Positions 41,227 to 49,399 of a stretch of DNA of 64,000 nt are shown here, piece by piece; position 1 is the first letter of the stretch; each line of letters starts with the position of its first letter. This DNA is from SIG622 sp045604705. Lineage in GTDB: Bacteria; Bacillota; Clostridia; Oscillospirales; CAG-382. Location: the NCBI GenBank assembly GCA_045604705.1, contig JAZUOO010000012.1, forward strand, positions 1-64,000, given 5' to 3'. Below the pieces are notes generated by a model. The model saw nothing but the letters and a program-made list of their open reading frames with translations. It ran no database searches and was not told where the DNA came from. The position numbers were made by a program, and so were the translations under genes.

Positions 41227-41683
41227 TCAAAAGCCTCCCCTGTGTAAGGGGAGGTGGGTTGCGTAGCAACTCGGAGGGGTTGTAAATGGATAGAAAATAT
41301 AATAGTAAAATAGTTCCATTGGCAAGGGAACTTAGAAAAAATATGACAAAAGAAGAAAGACATCTATGGTATGATTTTTTGAGAGAATATCCTGAAAAAT
41401 TCACCAGACAAAAAGTGTTGGGAAAATACATAACAGATTTTTATTGTGCAAAGGCAAATATTGTTATAGAATTAGATGGCTCTCAGCATTATGAAGATGA
41501 AGGTCTTATCAATGATGAAAAGAGAACCGAGTATTTAGAGCAATATGGTATAAAAGTTATCAGAATATCAAATTTAGATGTCTTGAAAAATTTTGAGGGA
41601 GTATGTCAGTATATTGATAATGTGGTCAAACAATCCCTCAGTCAGCTACGCTGACAGCTCCCTTTACACAAGGGAGCCTTTGA
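41227..41683. mobile_element. Small DUF559 endonuclease element with terminal inverted repeats
   Basis: About 457 bases. The left end (41227-41283: TCAAAAGCCTCCC... and a second palindromic arm ending GGAGGGGTTGT) and the right end (41630-41683, reverse complement TCAAAGGCTCCC... ending GAGGGATTGT) are imperfect inverted copies, each itself palindromic. One gene fills the inside; its ribosome binding site and its stop codon lie inside the end repeats. The element splits the shared leader, so it is an insertion. Palindromic GC-rich ends of this type recur in many Firmicute genomes as short interspersed repeats. Confidence 0.7.
41286..41654 (+). CDS. DUF559 (Vsr-like PD-(D/E)XK) endonuclease-domain protein
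   Basis: A 122-residue protein. The ending of the N-terminal half (RELRKNMTKEERHLWYDFLR) and the nuclease core (FTRQKVLGKYITDFYC, IVIELDGSQHYED, YLEQYGIKVIRISN) match DUF559, a relative of the very-short-patch-repair endonuclease. Catalytic residues visible are Asp in ITDFYC, Glu-x-Asp in VIELDG and Gln-His in GSQHY. The start ATG lies 8 bases after GGAGGGG, which is part of the left terminal repeat; the end runs into the right repeat. It is the only candidate for mobilising the element. Confidence 0.88.
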   Translation: MDRKYNSKIVPLARELRKNMTKEERHLWYDFLREYPEKFTRQKVLGKYITDFYCAKANIVIELDGSQHYEDEGLINDEKRTEYLEQYGIKVIRISNLDVLKNFEGVCQYIDNVVKQSLSQLR

Positions 41684-41697
41684 GAGGAAGTGGGATT

Positions 41698-42087
41698 TTG
41701 AAAGATAAGGAAATAATTATTAACGAAGATACTTTCGTAATGTGTGGAGAACCCTCTCCAAATTTAACGATTGAGAAAGCTAACCAAATATTTAATGAAA
41801 TTGAAACAGAAAAGGATATTGCTGATTTATTTGCCATTGTTGAGAATAAAGCGTGGTGGATAGAAGATGAAGAATATGATTTTGAAGAAGGAACAGAGGA
41901 ACACCGAGAGGCTGTAGAAAGAACAGATATGTGGTTTGCCTTATCAGATAGATTAAGAAATATGATTTTTGATATTCTTAAACACGAGGGTGTTGAAATA
42001 CCGGACAAAGGACAAATTGTTGTTTTAGAACCGTTTATGAAAAGAAATGGTTTTATCGATGGAAACGGATGGTGGATAAAGGAATGA
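41698..42087 (+). CDS. Acidic protein of unknown function, TTG start
   Basis: A 129-residue, strongly acidic protein (many Glu/Asp, ending NGWWIKE). I do not recognise its family. The TTG at 41698 is chosen because GAGGAAG, the shared-leader ribosome binding site, lies 7 bases before it, as in the ACT-MBL gene; the upstream extension would read through the DUF559 end repeat. It has two Trp-rich stretches (KAWWIEDEEYDF, RTDMWFALSDR). Small acidic proteins like this can be immunity proteins, but no toxin partner is visible. Confidence 0.6.
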   Translation: MKDKEIIINEDTFVMCGEPSPNLTIEKANQIFNEIETEKDIADLFAIVENKAWWIEDEEYDFEEGTEEHREAVERTDMWFALSDRLRNMIFDILKHEGVEIPDKGQIVVLEPFMKRNGFIDGNGWWIKE

Positions 42088-42187
42088 TTTTTATTCCTAA
42101 CCGGATATGAACATCTAATCAAAAAGACTGGCATCCAGATTATACAGTCTTTATAGTAAGAGTGTAAGAAAAAGTTAGGAATAAAAA
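42088..42187 (+). repeat. Repeat R2, with nested inverted repeats
   Basis: Begins right after the stop of the acidic protein. Outer arms TTTTTATTCCTAAC (42088-42101) and GTTAGGAATAAAAA (42174-42187) are perfectly complementary over 14 bases. Inner arms AAAGACTG (42123-42130) and CAGTCTTT (42145-42152) are complementary over 8 bases. The spacers between outer and inner arms are 21 bases on each side. The whole would fold as one long imperfect hairpin. Confidence 0.85.
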
Positions 42188-42274
42188 ATAGACAAAACAA
42201 TTTGTGTGGTATAATTTTAGTAAAAGAATTTGAATTCAAATGATATGATATAAACTATTTTTTGAGGTGATTTT

Positions 42275-42726
42275 ATGGCAATTCCATTTTACTGGGCAAA
42301 TTACAAATGGTCTGATAAGGCCACTTCTTTAAGTAAGATATTTTCATTTATAACAATGTTTGGTGGAGCATTCGGCATAATTTTCTTAGCATTAGGTATA
42401 ATGGATACAGATATAGGGGTGTTGTTAATTGGCCTATTATTACTGTGCTCTATTATATTGTTAAATATATATTCATCAAAAATATTACAGAAAGTTGCTA
42501 AATTGATATTGAAAGAAAAATTGCTAAAGATATTAAATTTGCTACTATGTGTTTTTTAGAATATCCCACTACATTATCTTACATTTTGAAATTAAATCCT
42601 AATTTTGAACAGGCATACAAAAATATATTAAATGAGCAGTGGTATTGCAGTAAATGTAGAAGTTGGAATTCTGTTGAGCGTAATATATGCGATTGTGGTG
42701 CAATCAATAACATAATTAACAAATAA
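42275..42726 (+). pseudogene. Frameshifted membrane protein gene with C-terminal zinc ribbon
   Basis: The ATG at 42275 follows GAGGTGA. The frame runs through two helices (FSFITMFGGAFGIIFLALGI and VLLIGLLLLCSIILL), then ends early at 42559. One base of slip near the A tract at 42516-42520 puts the reading into a frame that continues for about 65 codons and ends at 42726 with a zinc-ribbon-like end (WYCSKCRSWNSVERNICDCG). The two pieces read naturally as one protein of about 150 residues. It is either a genuine frameshift mutation or a sequencing error in the A tract. Function unknown. Confidence 0.65.
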
Positions 42727-42801
42727 TTTTTGGTTTCAACTTTATATGAACTATTACTAAATAATACTGGCACCTAAACCTTATATACCTTATGCAATAA
42801 G
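42727..42801 (+). repeat. Repeat R3, degenerate copy
   Basis: Begins right after the stop of the frameshifted gene and aligns column by column with R2: TTTTT, TCAAC, ATATGAAC, ACTGGCA, TTATA and AATAAG occur at nearly the same spacing. It lacks the perfect outer arms of R2. Confidence 0.6.
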
Positions 42802-42828
42802 TTTTTTATTAAAACAGAGGCAAAATTA

Positions 42829-45486
42829 ATGAAATACAAAAGAATTCTAATTTTCGTTGTTATTATATCATTGTTGCTTGATTTGATTTGTTTTGCAGTT
42901 TTTTCATCTGAGAACAATATTACAGCAGATAAAGTTGTTCATAATATATCGCCCGGACTTAAATATATAAAAACAGTCGAAGTTTGCGAGGGGATAAGAC
43001 AAGAAGTTTTTTCTTTTGAGTATACACCGCAAAGCGATACATCGATCAAAGCAGCATACGGTCAGTACATATATGGTTTTAATTCCGTTGGTGATTTGAT
43101 TTCTACCTACGATGGTGAGGGTCGAATTGTCGGTGGGATCAATACCGACTTTTTCATCACCAATACCGGCGTACCGATTTCGTGCCTTGTTTCGGAAAAA
43201 GAAATAATATCATCATGTGACGGCAGAGTAGCAATAGGTTTTGACAAAAACGGATATGCTGTTATTGGAAATCCCGAAATTAAAGCAGAGTTAAAAGTTG
43301 AAAATACCGGTAGAGTAATTCCTGTAGCTCATATAAATAAAACCCCGGGGATATGGGGATTATACCTTGTTACAGAAAAATTTAATTCTACAACAAAATC
43401 ATCTGTCGATAGTATTGAAATAGTTTTAAAGCCTGTTACGGAAAATGAAGATGTTGCCGATGGAACATACTCCGAAGTATTAATACAAACTGAAGAGAAT
43501 GATTTAACGGCGGGTACTTTGACATATGGAGAAAACGAAGAAAGCACAGAAAATCGGCATACAACACAAAATTTCACGGATGAATTTATAGAATCAGACC
43601 TTGAAAGCAATCAGGAAAACAAATCAGAAAATGATTCTTCGAGTTTTCAAGCGAATGAGGTTGATACTAATGAAACCGATTCTGAAATAAAAAATGATGA
43701 CATTTTAAAGCTAGGCGAAAATCTCAGAACTGTCGTAACAGAAATACGTCACAATTCCATGGACAGTGAAATACCTGAAGGATGCCTTGTTGCTTGTATT
43801 CCTACGGAGAACTTTGCACACCTCTCCGATGGTATCATGATCGGAGATGAAATAACAATAAACTTATCGTACAATTCGCATATTTTTTCTGAATGCGAGA
43901 ATATATTCGGAGCTGGTACACAGATTTTAAAGGATGGCGTATTTGTTGAACAGGAAGATGAGAGTATATTTAAATTCAGGAATCCGCGAACAGCGGCAGG
44001 TATCAAAGAGGATGGCACTGTCATATTTGTGTGCGTTGACGGCAGAAATTTCGGTACGAGTGTCGGTTATACTATCAAAGAACTTGCAGAATATCTCATT
44101 TCTTTAGGTTGTGTTAATGCAGTAAACTTTGATGGCGGAGGTTCGACGACCTTTTACGCGGCGGATTTAGGTGAAGTTAATGCAGAACTGAAGAATAGTC
44201 CGAGTGATGGAAAAGAGAGACGTGTTGCGGATGGTTTGATTTTTGTAAATATGGCAGAACCTACCGGTATTGTTTCGCACTCTTCAATCTATCCCACAAA
44301 CTTTTACGTTTATAATAAAAATGTATCAATACCGTTAGACGGACATATTTTGTTTTCAGATTCAAATTATTATCCGGTTGAATCCTTTACGGATAAGTTT
44401 ATTCTTTCTGTTGATGAGCAATTTGGAAAAATTGAAGACAATATTTTTACCCCATCAGGCATTCCGGGAGAAACGACAATCAATTTGCAGAATAATGACA
44501 GTATACTTGATGTTGGAAGTATTATAATAACCGATGTTGTCGATAAAATTGATTTCACAAGCGAAAGTGATTTTCTTACACCATTTGATAACGAAATTCC
44601 GCTTTTACTTTCTGCGTCTTTGTATACAATTCCAATTATGATAACAAATCAATGTGCAGAAATTAATGTTTTGGTCAAAGATGGCACAGACCCCGAGACC
44701 GAGTATCACATCGCCGATGAAACAGAAGCCCACATAGACGCCGAATCATTTTCCTTTATTCCATTAAAACGTGATGCTTCATATTTGATTACGGCATCGC
44801 TTGGTGGAATATCAAAAACAATTGAAATTTTTGCGGAAAAATATCCATTCGACGATATGCATGAACATTGGGGGATGAATACAGCTTATGATATGTATAA
44901 AAGGGGTCTATTCGTAGGCGAAATAACATTTGATGAGAAAAAGTTGTTTTATCCTGAACGGAATATGACAAGAGCAGAATTTTGTGTGGTTCTTGCCAGA
45001 ATTTTTGGGTTGGAGACAGAATATATCCCTCCGATAGTTTATGAGAGCTTTAACGAAATAGTTGTGACCGACGATATTGTTAATAGCTCAGAACAAATAT
45101 TACAAGACGTGCCGGATTGGGCCAAAGGAAGCGTCAATTCGTTGTATGACCTGGGTTATATAGATAGCCTTTTGAATATAAATGAAAACGGCGAAACTAC
45201 ATTTGATTCACAACAATTAATTACTCGTATGGATATTATCAGGGTTTTGGGTACAATGCTTACGATGGATGAGTTGCCGGAGTTTTCTGCAGATTATATA
45301 CCAATATTTAACGATTTTATTCCGGAAAATATTAACGATATAAGGTGTTTGCAAAGCCTATACAACCATGGTATTATTAAAGGCTACGAGGACGGAACAA
45401 TCAGACAGAATTCCAATCTCACACGAGCAGAAGCAGCTACTCTATTTTCAAGATTTATAAATATAGGCAAACAGCAGATTACATAA
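42829..45486 (+). CDS. Phosphodiester glycosidase (NAGPA-like) domain protein with SLH repeats
   Basis: An 885-residue surface protein. A signal-anchor (MKYKRILIFVVIISLLLDLICF) leads to a phosphodiester-glycosidase domain (about 95-475) with GGINTDFF, RNPRTAAGI, VCVDGRN and NFDGGGSTT motifs, interrupted by an acidic low-complexity insert (about 215-300). A beta-rich region (490-670) follows, then SLH repeats (about 675-885, TRAEFCVVLAR, TRAEAATLFSR). The catalytic family cleaves sugar-phosphodiester bonds, so wall teichoic acid or capsule decoration is a plausible target. It has its own terminator. Confidence 0.88.
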   Translation: MKYKRILIFVVIISLLLDLICFAVFSSENNITADKVVHNISPGLKYIKTVEVCEGIRQEVFSFEYTPQSDTSIKAAYGQYIYGFNSVGDLISTYDGEGRIVGGINTDFFITNTGVPISCLVSEKEIISSCDGRVAIGFDKNGYAVIGNPEIKAELKVENTGRVIPVAHINKTPGIWGLYLVTEKFNSTTKSSVDSIEIVLKPVTENEDVADGTYSEVLIQTEENDLTAGTLTYGENEESTENRHTTQNFTDEFIESDLESNQENKSENDSSSFQANEVDTNETDSEIKNDDILKLGENLRTVVTEIRHNSMDSEIPEGCLVACIPTENFAHLSDGIMIGDEITINLSYNSHIFSECENIFGAGTQILKDGVFVEQEDESIFKFRNPRTAAGIKEDGTVIFVCVDGRNFGTSVGYTIKELAEYLISLGCVNAVNFDGGGSTTFYAADLGEVNAELKNSPSDGKERRVADGLIFVNMAEPTGIVSHSSIYPTNFYVYNKNVSIPLDGHILFSDSNYYPVESFTDKFILSVDEQFGKIEDNIFTPSGIPGETTINLQNNDSILDVGSIIITDVVDKIDFTSESDFLTPFDNEIPLLLSASLYTIPIMITNQCAEINVLVKDGTDPETEYHIADETEAHIDAESFSFIPLKRDASYLITASLGGISKTIEIFAEKYPFDDMHEHWGMNTAYDMYKRGLFVGEITFDEKKLFYPERNMTRAEFCVVLARIFGLETEYIPPIVYESFNEIVVTDDIVNSSEQILQDVPDWAKGSVNSLYDLGYIDSLLNINENGETTFDSQQLITRMDIIRVLGTMLTMDELPEFSADYIPIFNDFIPENINDIRCLQSLYNHGIIKGYEDGTIRQNSNLTRAEAATLFSRFINIGKQQIT

Positions 45487-45515
45487 TTTTAAGTATATAT
45501 CTGAATAAATAACAT

Positions 45516-45547
45516 AACACCGCCAATAATATTATTGGGGTGTTTTT
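45516..45547 (+). terminator. Terminator after the glycosidase-SLH gene
   Basis: AACACC and CCAATAAT pair ATTATTGG and GGTGTT to give a long stem followed by a T run. Confidence 0.9.
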
Positions 45548-45775
45548 GTGTTAATGTATTTACTTTGGCTCATAATTTGTTACTGTTTATTCTACAGATC
45601 ACTAATTTTATCCGTTAATCTTGATATTGAATCTGCCTCGGCTTCGTTTGTATGTGCTGTTATTGCAATGTTTGGAGTACGTCCGTTTATTCAAATCGTT
45701 ATTTTTTTTACCGTGCATTTAATTATCAGTATCTTGAATTTGATTCTTGATCTTGTATATGGTCAAAAGAATTAA
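45548..45775 (+). CDS. Small hydrophobic protein, doubtful
   Basis: A 75-residue reading frame starting GTG at 45548 (or ATG at 45554), composed mostly of hydrophobic segments (2-20 and 33-70). It begins inside the preceding terminator's T run and its stop overlaps the convergent sigK end by four bases. The only possible ribosome binding site, GGGGTG, is part of the terminator stem. It could be real, but it is weakly supported. Confidence 0.35.
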   Translation: MLMYLLWLIICYCLFYRSLILSVNLDIESASASFVCAVIAMFGVRPFIQIVIFFTVHLIISILNLILDLVYGQKN

Positions 45776-46449
45776 AACCTTGTACGTAATTTCTCTATTG
45801 CACTTTTTTCCAGTCTTGAAACATAACTTCTGGATATTCCAAGTTTACTTGCGATTTCTCTTTGTGTAATCGGCTTTTTGCCGCCAAGACCGTATCTTAA
45901 TACTATTATCTCCTTTTCCCTGTCATCCAAAAGCTCATTTACGGCTTTGATTGCTTTTCTGCTATTGATCTTGAATTCTATTTCTTCCAGGATATTATCT
46001 TCGCAACTGATTATATCCATATATGTTAGAGGATTGCCATCTTTATCGGTATCAACTGCATCCGATAAAAGTGTTTCGGCGGAGAGTTTTTTTTGCGATC
46101 TGAAGTACATTAATATTTCATTCTGTAGACATTTTCCTGCATATGTAGCAAATACTGTACCGCTGTCGGGATTATACGAGTCGATCGCCTTTATTAACCC
46201 TATTGAACCGACCGAAATCAAATCGTCTTGTTCGAAGCCTGACGAGGAATACTTTTTTGCTATGTGTGCAACAAGTCTAAGATTATGTTCTATGAGCTTT
46301 GTTCTGGCATTTATATCTCCGTTTTTTGTGCGTTTAAAATATTCTTTTTCTTCTTCTTTGGAGAGTGGGGGAGGAAATGCTGAATTTGATGAGATTTTCA
46401 AAAAAAGACAGTATGCTCCAAGTGTTATGATCGAAGCGGTAAATAACAT
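45772..46449 (-). CDS. sigK: Sporulation sigma factor SigK
   Basis: Late mother-cell sigma factor of 225 residues. A hydrophobic N-terminus (MLFTASIITLGAYCLFLKI) is the pro-sequence that in Bacillus is cut by SpoIVFB. Region 2 (LRLVAHIAKKY, DDLISVGSIGLIKAIDSY) and region 4 (EKEIIVLRYGLGG, TQREIASKLGISRSYVSRLE) are intact. The gene is contiguous, with no skin-like interruption as in Bacillus subtilis. It is consistent with the cotJABC genes at 57 kb, some of which are typically mother-cell expressed. Confidence 0.95.
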   Translation of the reverse strand: MLFTASIITLGAYCLFLKISSNSAFPPPLSKEEEKEYFKRTKNGDINARTKLIEHNLRLVAHIAKKYSSSGFEQDDLISVGSIGLIKAIDSYNPDSGTVFATYAGKCLQNEILMYFRSQKKLSAETLLSDAVDTDKDGNPLTYMDIISCEDNILEEIEFKINSRKAIKAVNELLDDREKEIIVLRYGLGGKKPITQREIASKLGISRSYVSRLEKSAIEKLRTRF

Positions 46450-46686
46450 AAAGCCTCCGAAATTGGTATTATATAGTTTATTTTATGTAGCAAATTAGGA
46501 TAATATTATTATTTTGTTTGTATGTTTTATACGAAAATATAATGTAAAATAACGAAAAATATAATTATATGATATTGCATTAAAGTGAAATATGTGATAT
46601 AATATAGTAATTAATCATCAGTTCCATTGATTTTGTATTTTATGCTTTTGACAAATACTGAATTTCAAACAACGGAGGTGGGAGGA
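46450..46686. other. Divergent region between sigK and the NUDIX gene
   Basis: AT-rich region of about 240 bases. It may carry promoters for both genes (TATAATATAG near 46597), but none is a clean match. No other structure recognised. Confidence 0.3.
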
Positions 46687-47460
46687 TTGACATCGCTGAA
46701 CAAAACAAATATCAATAAAGGTACGAAATTTATTATGGGTAAAAAGGTTACTGTTAAAGTAACGGGTACATACAGAGTCGTCGGCGAGGATAAAAGAAGA
46801 CACACTGTCAATTGCGGTATGATTTGTACAGAAAACAATAACCCTGAGCGAAATGCATATGTTGTTGGTGTGGAAAGACCTCTCACAGAATATACAGGTG
46901 AAATTATTGCAGTAGTAAAGAATCGGGAAACAAGAAAGGATTCATGGGTTATTGCACCCGGAGGATATATTCTTTACGAACCGGCTCTTGTCAAGCTTCT
47001 TGAACAGTTTGTTGATAAACAGATTTGCTCTTTTATCTGTCTTTACGAAAAAAGCTGTGGTGCAGTTTTATATACCGAGGAATTTGATGTGAGAAAATTT
47101 CTTCTTATCAAGAATATGTCCGGACACATCGGATTCCCGAAAGGTCATGTGGAATTCGGGGAATCTGAGAAAGTTACAGCCGAACGTGAGATATGGGAAG
47201 AAACCGGAGTTCACACTTCCGTTATTCACGGATTCAGAGAGTTTTATAATTATTCCGTAAACAGCTTTGTAAAAAAACAGGCAGTATATTTTGTCGCTCC
47301 ATTTTCAACCGATGAGATAGAAATGAATATTCGTGAAATTTCCGAATATCTGCTTGTTACACTTGACGAAGGTATGAAGGTTCTCAACTATCCCCATGAC
47401 AGATCGATTTTATCAAAAGCAGATAAGTTCATTTCACAAATTCAGGGACATTCAAATTAA
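46687..47460 (+). CDS. NUDIX hydrolase with N-terminal inorganic-pyrophosphatase-like domain
   Basis: A 257-residue protein from a TTG at 46687, which has GGAGGT 7 bases upstream. Residues about 18-115 resemble a soluble inorganic pyrophosphatase barrel without its full acidic site (NCGMICTENNNPERNAYVVGVERPLTEYTGEIIAVV). Residues 120-250 form a NUDIX domain with a complete box (GHVEFGESEKVTAEREIWEETGV). Such fusions occur in Clostridia. It presumably clears oxidised or alarmone-like nucleotides; the substrate is unknown. Confidence 0.85.
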   Translation: MTSLNKTNINKGTKFIMGKKVTVKVTGTYRVVGEDKRRHTVNCGMICTENNNPERNAYVVGVERPLTEYTGEIIAVVKNRETRKDSWVIAPGGYILYEPALVKLLEQFVDKQICSFICLYEKSCGAVLYTEEFDVRKFLLIKNMSGHIGFPKGHVEFGESEKVTAEREIWEETGVHTSVIHGFREFYNYSVNSFVKKQAVYFVAPFSTDEIEMNIREISEYLLVTLDEGMKVLNYPHDRSILSKADKFISQIQGHSN

Positions 47461-47472
47461 TTAGTTTTAAAT

Positions 47473-47510
47473 GTGGTTATTGTGTTTATTTGCAATAATC
47501 ACTTTTCTTT
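47473..47510 (+). terminator. Terminator after the NUDIX gene
   Basis: GTGGTTATTG and CAATAATCAC arms (one G-U pair) are followed by TTTTCTTT. Confidence 0.75.
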
Positions 47511-47601
47511 AAAAATACACAAAATCAATATAGATTTATCCAATAATATGTTGTATAATAATGTATTAAATAATTATGTTATTTAGCGAAAGGAACAGTA
47601 A

Positions 47602-48405
47602 ATGAAAATATCTGTTATTGGCACGGGAAATATGGCTCTTGCTATTATAGGAGCGGTTAAAAGATCGGGAAGAATGCCTACTGAAATTTTCTGTACTTTT
47701 GATAAATTTGAATTACAACTTCAAAAAGCCGTACAGCTCGGTGCTTGTAAGGCAAAATCACTCAAGGATGCCCTGGATGAAGCAGACTTTGTATTGCTTT
47801 CCGTAAAGCCGCAGGATCTTGACGAAGTAATTGAAAGTATAAAAAAAGATTGTGGTGATTATCAGAGAAAAATCTACGTAACAATATGTGCCGGCGTTTC
47901 CTCTGATTATATTTGTAATGCTTTCGGAAGTAAAGTTCCGGTAATAAGAGTTATGCCCAATGCCCCTTTGATGATTGGTGCGGGTGCAACTGCGATAACA
48001 AGAAATGAGCTTGTAAACGATAAGGATTATTCAAAAATATGCGGTATCTTTTCTCTCGGCGGTGAGGTATCGTCCATTCCTGAGTCTCAGATGAACGCAA
48101 TCATCTCTGTAAACTCTTCGAGCCCAGCATATTTTTACGAAATAATCAGAATAATGATGGAATATGCAAGGACACAGGGAATTGACGATAGAGTTGCACA
48201 AAGTATGGCTCAGAACGCAATGTACGGTGCTGCGAAAATGCTCATGAGTTCCGATAAGACTCCTGAGGAACAAATTGCCGTTGTCAAATCAAAAAAAGGT
48301 ACAACCGAGGCTGCACTTGATAGTCTTAAAAATAATGAACTTGAAAGAATTTTCTTTGAAGCTATGAGTGCCTGTACCAAGAGAGCAGAGGAACTCGGTA
48401 AATAA
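47602..48405 (+). CDS. proC: Pyrroline-5-carboxylate reductase
   Basis: Last step of proline synthesis, NAD(P)H-dependent reduction of pyrroline-5-carboxylate. The Rossmann motif VIGTGNMALAII is at the start, followed by LLSVKPQDLDEVI, ITICAGVSSDYI (as VTICAGVSS), RVMPNAPLMIGAGATAI and a C-terminal helical dimerisation domain with SSPAYFYEIIRIM. Its 267 residues match the family. It starts after GAAAGGAA and ends 11 bases before the next gene's GTG, with a shared operon likely. Confidence 0.95.
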   Translation: MKISVIGTGNMALAIIGAVKRSGRMPTEIFCTFDKFELQLQKAVQLGACKAKSLKDALDEADFVLLSVKPQDLDEVIESIKKDCGDYQRKIYVTICAGVSSDYICNAFGSKVPVIRVMPNAPLMIGAGATAITRNELVNDKDYSKICGIFSLGGEVSSIPESQMNAIISVNSSSPAYFYEIIRIMMEYARTQGIDDRVAQSMAQNAMYGAAKMLMSSDKTPEEQIAVVKSKKGTTEAALDSLKNNELERIFFEAMSACTKRAEELGK

Positions 48406-48416
48406 GGAGGAGTAAG

Positions 48417-49394
48417 GTGAAAAATAAATTTAAGCTTTTTGATATGAATAAACCCGGAAAGGGTGTTGTAAAGAGTCAGGTAAGAAAAGAGGAAAGTACC
48501 GATATTTTCGGTTTTTTTCGAGTCCTGAAAAACAGGTTTTGGAATATTTCTTCTCTTAATATGCTGTACCTTATTGTCAATTTTCCAATCATTTTCGGCT
48601 TGATATACTTATCCGGAGTATTCAATATTGAAACCACTACACCAGCATCGCACTATTATGCAAATCTGTTTGGTATGATGCAGTATGGTCATTCCCCATA
48701 TATAAGTACGTTGCTTTCTGTACTTGGAGGTGACATTACTTTATCAGTTTCTTCGACGGTATCAAATGTTTTCGGCTGTCTTACATTATTGATAATCTTC
48801 ACAAACGGTATATCAAATGTCGGCGCAACTTATGTACTTAGAAGTTTTGTTAGATCTGAACCTGTATTTTTGTTTTCCGACTTTTTTGGAGCTGTAAAAA
48901 GGAATTACAAACAGGCAATTGTTTTAGGTATTATTGATTTCTTGTTTATATACGCTCTTGTGTACGGTTCTATGATGTATTTTATAAACTCCGGTACATA
49001 TATGTTTTCTATAATGTTCTTCGCCGAGATACTTCTTCTCATTATTTATCTCACCATGAGATTTTATATGTATGTGCTTCTTGTAACATTTGATCTGGGC
49101 ATTGTAAAGCTGCTGAAGAATTCTTTTATCTTTGCAATTGTTGGCTTTAAGAGAAATATTGTTGCGTGGCTTGGAATTATTCTTGTTCTCGTAATCAACT
49201 TCTATTTCTTGTTTACAATTCCCATGTTGGGGGTAATTGCGCCATTCCTCATAATTGTTATGCTGGTTATGTTTATGGCATCTTTTGCCGCATATCCTGT
49301 TATAAAGAAATACATGATCGATCCATATTATAAATCAGAACCAAAGGATAAAATTGCCCCGGTTGATGAACCAATATTCATCGACAGAGGCTGA
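48417..49394 (+). CDS. DUF624/YesL-like membrane protein
   Basis: A 325-residue protein with a GTG start after AAGGAGGAG. A basic cytoplasmic N-terminus (1-45) leads to about six helices (47-70, 120-140, 165-190, 195-215, 240-262, 266-290). The motif RFWNISSLNMLYLIVNFP and later helices fit the YesL/DUF624 family, whose members often lie near carbohydrate or surface genes and have no known activity. It lies 11 bases after proC. Confidence 0.7.
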   Translation: MKNKFKLFDMNKPGKGVVKSQVRKEESTDIFGFFRVLKNRFWNISSLNMLYLIVNFPIIFGLIYLSGVFNIETTTPASHYYANLFGMMQYGHSPYISTLLSVLGGDITLSVSSTVSNVFGCLTLLIIFTNGISNVGATYVLRSFVRSEPVFLFSDFFGAVKRNYKQAIVLGIIDFLFIYALVYGSMMYFINSGTYMFSIMFFAEILLLIIYLTMRFYMYVLLVTFDLGIVKLLKNSFIFAIVGFKRNIVAWLGIILVLVINFYFLFTIPMLGVIAPFLIIVMLVMFMASFAAYPVIKKYMIDPYYKSEPKDKIAPVDEPIFIDRG

Positions 49395-49399
49395 TTTGA

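Noticed and set aside
42510..42525. Programmed -1 frameshift in the zinc-ribbon membrane gene
   Set aside because: No proper X XXY YYZ heptamer in frame and no downstream stimulator; a base loss in the A tract is simpler.
45772..46449. A skin-like element in sigK
   Set aside because: The gene is contiguous with all regions in frame.
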